Origin: Parabacteroides faecis
GTDB taxonomy: Bacteria > Bacteroidota > Bacteroidia > Bacteroidales > Tannerellaceae
DNA length: 64,000 nt
Reading direction: 5' to 3'
NCBI RefSeq assembly: GCF_014647375.1
Contig: NZ_BMPB01000011.1
Location: forward strand, 124,001 to 188,000
The notes under the pieces were generated by a model that was not told the origin of the DNA, searched no databases, and saw only the letters and a program-made list of their open reading frames with translations. Shown here in pieces: positions 36,334-43,441 of this stretch. The position numbers and the translations under genes are program-made. The first letter of the stretch is position 1. Each line of letters begins with the position of its first letter.

Positions 36334-37878
36334 TTAGATCTGTAATACCAGAATAAACCTGCATCCTTTTTTGTAGTCTTTATCGATTGACAGGTTTCCA
36401 TTCAGTTTATTGGCGATCAGAGCACAGATTGGCAATCCGAGTCCGTCGCCATCTGCCAGGTCTTTGACTTCGTTGAATGGCTTGAACAGGTTCTCTTTTT
36501 GTTCATCAGGAATTCCTGTACCGTTATCTGTTACGATAAGATGGCAAAGATGAGCTCCTTTTCTCTTGAATTCCAGCCATATTTTGCCGGATGTCGTGTA
36601 TGAAGCAGCATTATTCAACAAATGTAGTAAGACACGTTCCAGCTGTTCCGGATTTGATTTTACTTCCAATTGAGGAGCATCTACGATCACTTCTACATCA
36701 GGATGTATCTTATCCTTTACTTTATCCATCGCTTTTTTGCAAAAACTACCCATGTTGAAGGATTGTGTCTCGTAAGTCTCCATTAAAGAACTTTCAAGAG
36801 AAGAAAGTTCCTGAATGTTCAGGCTGAATTGTTTCAAAGCATCTACACGTTTCTGGATAGAAGCCGCTTGTTGGGGAGCTGTATTACGTAATTCTCCTGC
36901 CGACATATCAAGCATATTGAGTGTAGGCTCCATTTGTTCGGAAATACTTTGAATAAATTTGGTTTGCTGTTCACTATGCTCGTTGGTTGTCTGGATAATG
37001 TTTTTCAGCTTTTTGTTGAGTACAATGAAACGTAACAACAGGAAGGCAAGTAAAGCCAAAGCCGCGATAAGAATAACCACCAATGTGCAGAGACCTACTA
37101 TCATGTATTGTTTGCCCGATAGTTTGTCATCTTTTTCCTGTATGGTTTTCTGGCTTTCATCATATTTCAGTTGCAATGCTCCCAGTTCATCCTGTGCATT
37201 GAGTGCCTTTACTGAATCGGTCCAGACGATATACTTTTCATAGGTACGTTCCATTAACGGAGCATTATTTGCCGTACGGGCAATGGAGATCAGATGTCTG
37301 TAACATTCACTCACTTTGTCGTATTCTTTTTTGTCTTTGAACTGGTTGATCAGTTTGTTAAAACTGGCGTCTCCCTGATCGTTTTGTCCGAAGGTATAAT
37401 AATAGCTTGCCTGGGTATATAATAAATCTTCGGCGAGCTTGTCGCTACCGGCTTGACTGACCAGGTTATCCAGAGTATTCAACTGAAGTTGGGCTTGCAC
37501 TGCATTTTTGAGCTTGATGTACATTTGTAGCCGTTCTTTTGTCAGTTGGAAACGCTGGTCGTAGAATGTTTTCTGTGCTTTTTGTTCTTCGGTCAACAGA
37601 AACTGGGTCATTTGCCGGCAAAGCTCAAACGCTTCCTGATAGTAGTTTTCGCGGTAATAAAGATATGTCGCTTTTGTTCCACAATCAATGGCTTGCGTAT
37701 AGTCTCCTTCATTCGAGAAGGCTTTGTAAGCTTGGATATAAAGATAACGGGCTTTGGTAAAGTCCTTTTGTTCCAGGCTGTTCTGTGCCTGTTTCATTAA
37801 ATCGTTTGCTTTGTTCTCCGCAAAAAGCGAAGTACAAAAACAAATTGCGAGGGTGATAATAAAATACGTGATTCTCAT
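36334..37878 (-). CDS. TPR-containing membrane sensor kinase-like protein lacking the phospho-acceptor His
   Basis: A 514-residue protein read from the ATG at 37878 (MRITYFIITLAICF), which starts a good signal peptide; a longer start at 37926 would precede the promoter box. A periplasmic helical TPR-like region (about 20-250) is followed by one membrane segment (LCTLVVILIAALALLAFLLL) and a cytoplasmic coiled region. A histidine-kinase ATPase domain follows, with N-box LLHLLNNAAS, G1 DNGTGIP and G2 GDGLGLPIC intact. The H-box position reads FIQSISEQMEPTL: the expected His is Glu314. It may therefore be a pseudokinase, an ATP-binding sensor, or phosphorylate through another residue. No response regulator is adjacent. 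Confidence 0.85.
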   Translation of the reverse strand: MRITYFIITLAICFCTSLFAENKANDLMKQAQNSLEQKDFTKARYLYIQAYKAFSNEGDYTQAIDCGTKATYLYYRENYYQEAFELCRQMTQFLLTEEQKAQKTFYDQRFQLTKERLQMYIKLKNAVQAQLQLNTLDNLVSQAGSDKLAEDLLYTQASYYYTFGQNDQGDASFNKLINQFKDKKEYDKVSECYRHLISIARTANNAPLMERTYEKYIVWTDSVKALNAQDELGALQLKYDESQKTIQEKDDKLSGKQYMIVGLCTLVVILIAALALLAFLLLRFIVLNKKLKNIIQTTNEHSEQQTKFIQSISEQMEPTLNMLDMSAGELRNTAPQQAASIQKRVDALKQFSLNIQELSSLESSLMETYETQSFNMGSFCKKAMDKVKDKIHPDVEVIVDAPQLEVKSNPEQLERVLLHLLNNAASYTTSGKIWLEFKRKGAHLCHLIVTDNGTGIPDEQKENLFKPFNEVKDLADGDGLGLPICALIANKLNGNLSIDKDYKKGCRFILVLQI

Positions 37879-37899
37879 AAACTTTATTTTTATTAGAAG

Positions 37900-37907
37900 C
37901 AAATATA
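37900..37907 (-). promoter_or_regulatory. -7 promoter box of the kinase-like gene
   Basis: Minus-strand TATATTTG lies 21 bp before the ATG at 37878. CAAA at 37924-37927 (minus TTTG) is only 16 bp away, shorter than the usual spacer. Confidence 0.45.
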
Positions 37908-37952
37908 TGTATTTATTCAAAATCAAAGCATGAATTAGGTTGAAAAAGTTAC

Positions 37953-37985
37953 AGCATAATCTCTGTTATTCGGAGAAATTATGCT
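37953..37985. terminator. Terminator overlapping the end of the acetyltransferase gene
   Basis: Arms AGCATAAT (37953-37960) and ATTATGCT (37978-37985), strengthened by CTC/GAG inside. A T-run follows on the minus strand. The stem contains the acetyltransferase stop codon. Confidence 0.6.
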
Positions 37986-38434
37986 TTTATTTCTATTTCG
38001 TATATCCGTGATTCGTCTTCCCAGGGATGGTATCCTTGTCCTATATATTTGAATCCCAGCTTTTCATAGAAGCCTATATGCTCGGTGCTGAGGTATAGTT
38101 TGTTAAAACCTGCTTTAACCGTATCTTCTTTGGCTTTCTCCAATAAAAGGCTGCTATAAAAATTTCCTCGTTGAGTTTCGTCTATATACACAGCGCAAAC
38201 CCATGGATACAAATCCATCCGGCTGATAAAATCGTTCGTGATCAGTCCTGCACAGCCGATGATCTGATCATCTTTTTCCAACAAATACCATTGTGGAAAA
38301 GAACTCGGAGAATCTATACAATGATTAATACTATCCTCATACATGACGGGATATACAGAAGGCCATTTACTTTGCAGATAGTTGATCGCTATGTCTTTGT
38401 ATGCCGGATTTTCTTTTACCGATATAATTTTCAT
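37979..38434 (-). CDS. GNAT-family N-acetyltransferase
   Basis: Small acetyl-CoA-dependent acetyltransferase of 151 residues, read from the ATG at 38434 (MKIISVKENPAYKD); the longer frame to 38491 would overlap the upstream gene. The central GNAT block includes CAGLITNDF, the CoA-binding region around VYIDETQRGNFYSSLL, and the C-terminal GFYEKLGFKYIGQGYH typical of the fold. The substrate is unknown. It follows the metallo-hydrolase gene by 10 bp and is probably co-transcribed with it. Confidence 0.85.
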   Translation of the reverse strand: MKIISVKENPAYKDIAINYLQSKWPSVYPVMYEDSINHCIDSPSSFPQWYLLEKDDQIIGCAGLITNDFISRMDLYPWVCAVYIDETQRGNFYSSLLLEKAKEDTVKAGFNKLYLSTEHIGFYEKLGFKYIGQGYHPWEDESRIYEIEIKA

Positions 38435-38444
38435 GATGTTGTAT

Positions 38445-39335
38445 TTAATGGGGTGAATGAACGCTTTTCCATTGAAGCGTATTGTTCTCAAAGCTGACGG
38501 ATAATTTACCCAGATCTTTGAGCCAGGAAAGATAGGAGCGGATCGTGCTGCCTACCAGTACGTATTGTTCAAAGTTCATCGATAATCCGTATTTGTCGAA
38601 AAGCATCTGAAGAATGTTTTCGCTATTTTGAGGGATGGAGCAGATTTCGAGCAGGGTGTCGGCTATCTCGTAAATCTTATTCCGGTTGACAGATACCAGT
38701 TCTTTTATGTCAGTTGTCATTTCTGCATGCGAAGGAATAAATCGTGCAGCCTGCATCTTTTCAACAAAATCCAGTGTTTCCAGGTAACGGGCAACATCGT
38801 AAATGAAAGAGACCTGGTATTTATTCAGAGTTGATTCACTACTGATGCAATCTGCCAGGAAAACGGTATCATCAGGAGTACGAAAACCTACCATATCAAA
38901 AAAATGGCCGGGTAGGGGAATGATCTCCAGTTCACGAGGGAAATCCTTATCGGCAAAAGGCAACGTTTGGCTTTCTTTCGCTAACAGGAATTTATTCCGT
39001 AACTCTTTACAGGGATATCCTCCATATAAGAATGACGGTTCTAATATGGGGTATTGTGTAAAAGCTGCTTCTATCCCGTTAGCAAAAACCGGACAGCCGA
39101 TTTGTGTTTGTAAATAAGCATTTCCTCCAATATGATCTGCATTGGAATGGGTATTGATAATCCCTTTTATTTTCCAGTTTTGTGCAGCAGCAATCTTAAT
39201 GATTTTTTTGGCCGCTTCTTTATCGTTTCCGCTATCGATCAGATAAATATCCGTATCGTTTTGCCGATAGATACCGATCTTTGCCGGTGAGTTTATATAG
39301 TAGCTTTGTTCTCCTGCTTGTTGAAGTTCATACAT
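38445..39335 (-). CDS. Metallo-beta-lactamase-fold hydrolase
   Basis: A 296-residue MBL-fold protein, start at the ATG 39335 (MYELQQAGEQ) because the longer frame runs through the promoter region. The metal motif reads INTHSNADHIGGN, that is HxNxDH instead of HxHxDH, so one zinc-site His is Asn. Other ligands are present: PLPGHFFDMVG, FLADC and IPSHAE. The C-terminal 80 residues are helical. Roles in the family range from thiol ester hydrolysis to nuclease activity, and the substrate cannot be told. It is divergent from the DUF169 gene, with facing promoter boxes 23 bp apart. Confidence 0.8.
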   Translation of the reverse strand: MYELQQAGEQSYYINSPAKIGIYRQNDTDIYLIDSGNDKEAAKKIIKIAAAQNWKIKGIINTHSNADHIGGNAYLQTQIGCPVFANGIEAAFTQYPILEPSFLYGGYPCKELRNKFLLAKESQTLPFADKDFPRELEIIPLPGHFFDMVGFRTPDDTVFLADCISSESTLNKYQVSFIYDVARYLETLDFVEKMQAARFIPSHAEMTTDIKELVSVNRNKIYEIADTLLEICSIPQNSENILQMLFDKYGLSMNFEQYVLVGSTIRSYLSWLKDLGKLSVSFENNTLQWKSVHSPH

Positions 39336-39364
39336 AGCTTTTGATTTATATTGTAATGATTGCT

Positions 39365-39403
39365 CAAATATACTATAATAGAATTGAATTTTTCGTATAT
39401 TTG
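39365..39403. promoter_or_regulatory. Divergent -7 promoter boxes (MBL-fold and DUF169 genes)
   Basis: CAAATATA at 39365-39372 is a minus-strand TATATTTG for the MBL-fold gene, and TATATTTG at 39396-39403 serves the plus-strand DUF169 gene. Neither has a standard -33 partner. A regulator binding between them could control both. Confidence 0.5.
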
Positions 39404-39427
39404 ACAAAACCAATAAATAATCAGATC

Positions 39428-40135
39428 ATGGACATAAATGTATTTCTCAATAATTATCGTGAAGCATTTGGTGAAAAAGTGGATCTTCCAATCGTCTTTT
39501 GGTATTCAGAGCAACCGGTAAACTCTGTTGATAAAATCGGAGGATGTTTATTCAAATGTATGAAGGATGTCAGGGATGGGCAAACGGTTACTTTGAGTGT
39601 GGAAAATATCGGTTGTGGCGGTGGAAAATTCTATACTGGTTTTACAGAGATGCCCGAACGGATTCCCGGATTTGTGTCTTTAAAAGAAAAATACAAACAA
39701 ACCCCTGAAGGCGTTTCTGAGTTTTTGGAGGAATTGCAAGTTCCGAGAGCAAAGATGGATTATCTGAATTTTGCCCGAATGGATAAAGTTGAGAACTTCG
39801 ATAATCTGGAAGGAATTCTGTTTCTGGCAACACCCGATATGCTTTCCGGCCTGGCTACCTGGGCGTTTTTCGATAATAATTCACAGGATGCCGTTACTTC
39901 TTTATTTGGCTCCGGTTGTTGCTCTGTAGTCACACAAGCTGTTATTGAGAATGCGAGAGGGGGAAAGCGCACTTTTATCGGATTCTTCGACCCTTCCGTG
40001 CGTCCTTATTTTGAACCGGATATTTTAAGTTTTATGATACCGATGTCACGTTTCAGGGAAATGTACGATACAATGCGGAGTAGCTGTTTGTTTGATACGC
40101 ATGCCTGGGGAAAGGTAAAAGCCAGGATGGAATAA
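39428..40135 (+). CDS. DUF169-family protein
   Basis: A 235-residue cytoplasmic protein of the DUF169 family, with the start at the ATG 39428 (MDINVFLNNYREAFGEKV) right after a promoter box. Family-like features are the Cys-rich glycine segment CGGGKFYTGF, the GCCSVVTQ motif and FDPSVRPYFEPD. Cysteines at conserved places suggest a redox or metal-binding role, but no function is established that I can name. It is divergent from the MBL-fold gene and appears monocistronic. Confidence 0.75.
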   Translation: MDINVFLNNYREAFGEKVDLPIVFWYSEQPVNSVDKIGGCLFKCMKDVRDGQTVTLSVENIGCGGGKFYTGFTEMPERIPGFVSLKEKYKQTPEGVSEFLEELQVPRAKMDYLNFARMDKVENFDNLEGILFLATPDMLSGLATWAFFDNNSQDAVTSLFGSGCCSVVTQAVIENARGGKRTFIGFFDPSVRPYFEPDILSFMIPMSRFREMYDTMRSSCLFDTHAWGKVKARME

Positions 40136-40187
40136 AGAAATTTTGATATTGTATAAACCTCTATGCATTGTATTTAAAATGATTTAG

Positions 40188-40195
40188 TAATTTTG
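40188..40195 (+). promoter_or_regulatory. -7 promoter box of the helicase gene
   Basis: TAATTTTG fits TAnnTTTG, 35 bp before the ATG at 40231. Upstream ATTG at 40167-40170 is at 17 bp, slightly short. Confidence 0.4.
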
Positions 40196-40230
40196 TTGGT
40201 GGTTAATTGAAACAGCTAACAAATAATACA

Positions 40231-43200
40231 ATGCCAGATTATAAACATATACTTTCCTGTTGGCACAAACTGGAACATTTTTCTCCGGCTCTTCTTCCGA
40301 AAGATAATAGTGTAAAACGTTTGGGGGAGGAGCTTCCATGGATGCGTCCATTGGAAGCAAAAGATCCGAGAAAGACGATTCAATACACTATTTATCTGGG
40401 TGTCTTTTCTCTGACATCTGTTTCCGATTTTGTAAAAGAATTCTTTAAGGATGAAAGCGTCAATCCGAATCCGGTTAATGCCAAGGTTTGTTATGCTTCT
40501 ATTAAACTGGATTGTCAGGGTATATACATACAAAATACATTTGGTCTTTCTACGATGCCTTGGGCATTGAAACAGTTGGAAGAAGATAAGGTGGAAACCG
40601 ATACCTGGTCGGAGGATTTTAATCAGTTAAAATCTAATCTGTTTGAGCAATTAACCGAGAACCGGAAAGAACTGGCTGAAGACTTTCTGAGTTATTTGTC
40701 AGATACCCAGACACTCGAAAATCTACAAGAAATTCAATCATTAATCATGCGGAAACTGAAGTGGAGTACTTCTCCTGAAACGGATATATACATTCGTACA
40801 GAAGAAGTTTTCAAGAAAAATAACCCTTCAGATCCGGATGAATCGAATGCTGATATATTGAACAGTTTCTATATCGACGATTTGGAGCGGATAATTGCTT
40901 CTTATGAAAAAGAAGGTTATAATACAGCATTTAAGAATTATTTGAGTGCCTGTTTGAATGAAGATTTCGCTCATTCGGACCTATCCCTGCATCCTGAGAT
41001 TCTGAAAGAAAGTCTGATTCCGGAAAATTACCCGGATGGTTGTTGGCCGTCTCCTTATGGGGCAAGTTTGATGCAACAGTTTGCTGTAAATACTGTCAAT
41101 AAAGAGTTGGCCGGTGAGAAACAAGAGGGACTATTTTCTGTAAACGGACCTCCCGGTACAGGAAAGACAACCTTGCTAAGGGATATTATTGCTGCAATTC
41201 TGGTGAAGCGTGCTAAAAAGATGGTTGGTTTTACTGATCCGGCAAAGGCTTTCCGTAAAATAGGTGAGGTACAGGTCAGTGATAAATATACTCCGTTTAT
41301 TTATGCACCGGATCCTTCCATCAGTGATGGAGGTATTGTTGTTGCTTCTTCGAATAATGGAGCGGTAGAAAATATCTCAAAAGAACTACCCTTAAAAGGA
41401 GAAGTAAAAGGTTATTCTGATCAGGTTGGATATTTCCGGCAGGTTAGTGAGGAATGTCTGGATGAACAATATTGGGGAATAATCGCTGCTGTATTAGGAA
41501 ATAAAGAAAATCAACGAAAACTGATCGGTAGCATCTGGAATGGGAATTCGGAGAAGGAAACCTATACGCTAAAGCAACAGTTAGCCGATTATAAACCCAC
41601 AGAAGAAGAATGGTTAAATGTTGTATCGTCTTTTAAAAAGAAGCTCCATGAAGTCGGGGAAGAGAAATCCCGTCTGACCGGTTTTATGAAAGATGAGGAA
41701 AACAGAGAGAAGATTCGGATTCAGTGTGAAGATGCAGAGAACCGTTTGACTTTTGATAAGGAAGAATTGAATAAACGGGAAAATGCATCTGCTCTGTTGT
41801 CTGCTGAAATAGAAGAGGGTACGCGAAGAAGGGATGAAATAAAGAGTGAAATGCAACTGTTGCAGTCTACTCGTCCCGGATTTTTTACATATTGGTTCAG
41901 CAAGGAAGTACGAACTCAATATAAAAAGGCTGTGGCTTCTGTTTTGTCGGAATACAATAGGCAGACAGAGACTATTGCAGAGCAGAAAGCCCGGTTACAT
42001 GCGCTTTATTCAGAAATAGAGAAGCTGAAAAAGAGACAGGAGAAGAGTAAAAAGGATTATGATAAAGTAAATGCATTATATACTCAGCTGGTAGATTCTA
42101 CTGAAAAAGCTCGTCAGGAGTTAAAAGGAGCCTATGCTGATGCTGAGTTTTGGAAACAAATCGAATCGAAGGAAACACAAGAAACCTCTCCCTGGTATTC
42201 TCAGAAACTGAAGCAGTTGCAATCCGAATTGTTCATCGAAGCGATGAAGGTGAACGAACTGTTTATACTCCGGGCAAATGCAACATCGAGTCGGATAAAA
42301 ACGACATTGGATGGTTTCTTCAATTACCTGAAAACGGGTGGCGACCTTACCGAGAAGGAGATACAGGCGATGTGGAATACGTTTTGGTTGGTTGTTCCTG
42401 TCGTCTCTTCCACCTTTGCATCTATCCAGCGTATGTTCAGTACGTTGGGTGCGGCTTCTATTCCGTGGTTATTTGTAGATGAGGCAGGACAGGCCGTTCC
42501 ACAGGCGGCTGCCGGGGCTATCTGGCGTTCGAAACGGGCCGTTATTGTAGGTGACCCTTTCCAGATAGAGCCTGTCGTAACGATACCGGAGCAGATCATC
42601 AATAATTTTAGTCGTTATTTTGGACTGGATAAGACGCAGATACATACTTCACTTTCCGTTCAGTCGATGGCTGACCGGGCGAATCCGTATGGCTGGATTA
42701 CTAATGATACCTGGACCGGTTCACCTTTACGGGTTCACCGCCGTTGTATCGATCCGATGTTTTCCATTGCTAATGAGATCGCATATAATAATATGATGTA
42801 TAATTCGACTCTGGGAGGTTCGTCTGGTTTGATTATGCAGAACGGATTTGTACAGGTTGAGGGTCAGGTGCGTGGTCGTCATTATGTACCGGAGCAAGGA
42901 ACTGTCATCAAGCTGATGATTATGGATGAGATCCGTCAATTACAGGATTTACCGGATTTGTTTGTCATCTCTCCATTTTTGGAAATACCATCTGTCCTGA
43001 AAAAAGAATTGCGTCAACCGATAAAGCAAGCACTTGCCCCCTTTAAACCGATCGGAGATGATGAACTGAAGAAATGGCTGGATGCTCATATCGGAACGGT
43101 CCATACTTTCCAGGGAAAACAGGCTGCAGGTGTCATTTTATGTCTGGGACTTGATGAAAAGACAAAAGGCGCTGCTGCTTGGGCTTCATCCAAACCCAAT

Positions 43201-43326
43201 TTGCTGAATGTGGCTTTGACACGTGCAAAATTACGGTTTGTAGCTGTAGGAGATGAAAGGGTTTGGTTGGGGCAGCCTTATTTTTGTAAGTTGAAAAATG
43301 TATTTAGTATGAAATTTATAAAATGA
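40231..43326 (+). CDS. Large superfamily 1 (Upf1/Dna2-like) helicase with central coiled coil
   Basis: ATP-driven DNA or RNA helicase of 1031 residues; the ATG at 40231 is preferred over a TTG 24 bp upstream. An N-terminal region of about 300 residues of unknown fold precedes Walker A (NGPPGTGKTTLLRD). A long coiled-coil insertion (about residues 450-680, rich in Glu, Lys and Gln) splits the helicase core. Walker B follows (LFVDEAGQAVPQ), then motif III (IVGDPFQIEPV), and C-terminal motifs (VHRRCIDPMFSIA, GTVHTFQGKQ, NVALTRAKLRF). No nuclease domain was recognised. Base composition is closer to the core genes than to the AT-rich genes that follow, so it may be a resident gene rather than part of the restriction island. 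A defence role is possible but not shown. Confidence 0.85.
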   Translation: MPDYKHILSCWHKLEHFSPALLPKDNSVKRLGEELPWMRPLEAKDPRKTIQYTIYLGVFSLTSVSDFVKEFFKDESVNPNPVNAKVCYASIKLDCQGIYIQNTFGLSTMPWALKQLEEDKVETDTWSEDFNQLKSNLFEQLTENRKELAEDFLSYLSDTQTLENLQEIQSLIMRKLKWSTSPETDIYIRTEEVFKKNNPSDPDESNADILNSFYIDDLERIIASYEKEGYNTAFKNYLSACLNEDFAHSDLSLHPEILKESLIPENYPDGCWPSPYGASLMQQFAVNTVNKELAGEKQEGLFSVNGPPGTGKTTLLRDIIAAILVKRAKKMVGFTDPAKAFRKIGEVQVSDKYTPFIYAPDPSISDGGIVVASSNNGAVENISKELPLKGEVKGYSDQVGYFRQVSEECLDEQYWGIIAAVLGNKENQRKLIGSIWNGNSEKETYTLKQQLADYKPTEEEWLNVVSSFKKKLHEVGEEKSRLTGFMKDEENREKIRIQCEDAENRLTFDKEELNKRENASALLSAEIEEGTRRRDEIKSEMQLLQSTRPGFFTYWFSKEVRTQYKKAVASVLSEYNRQTETIAEQKARLHALYSEIEKLKKRQEKSKKDYDKVNALYTQLVDSTEKARQELKGAYADAEFWKQIESKETQETSPWYSQKLKQLQSELFIEAMKVNELFILRANATSSRIKTTLDGFFNYLKTGGDLTEKEIQAMWNTFWLVVPVVSSTFASIQRMFSTLGAASIPWLFVDEAGQAVPQAAAGAIWRSKRAVIVGDPFQIEPVVTIPEQIINNFSRYFGLDKTQIHTSLSVQSMADRANPYGWITNDTWTGSPLRVHRRCIDPMFSIANEIAYNNMMYNSTLGGSSGLIMQNGFVQVEGQVRGRHYVPEQGTVIKLMIMDEIRQLQDLPDLFVISPFLEIPSVLKKELRQPIKQALAPFKPIGDDELKKWLDAHIGTVHTFQGKQAAGVILCLGLDEKTKGAAAWASSKPNLLNVALTRAKLRFVAVGDERVWLGQPYFCKLKNVFSMKFIK

Positions 43327-43352
43327 AATAAATGTTTATAGAATTGATTTGT

Positions 43353-43360
43353 TATATTTG
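43353..43360 (+). promoter_or_regulatory. -7 promoter box of the EcoRII-N/GHKL operon
   Basis: TATATTTG, 81 bp before the ATG at 43442, shows that the two-gene unit has its own promoter and does not depend on the helicase gene. The -33 element is weak. Confidence 0.5.
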
Positions 43361-43441
43361 TAAAATATATTGTAGTCTTAAAAATCATCATTTAAAGAAG
43401 ACTTCTGATAGTCTTTTGAGAAAAAAATATTGAAAATCGAA

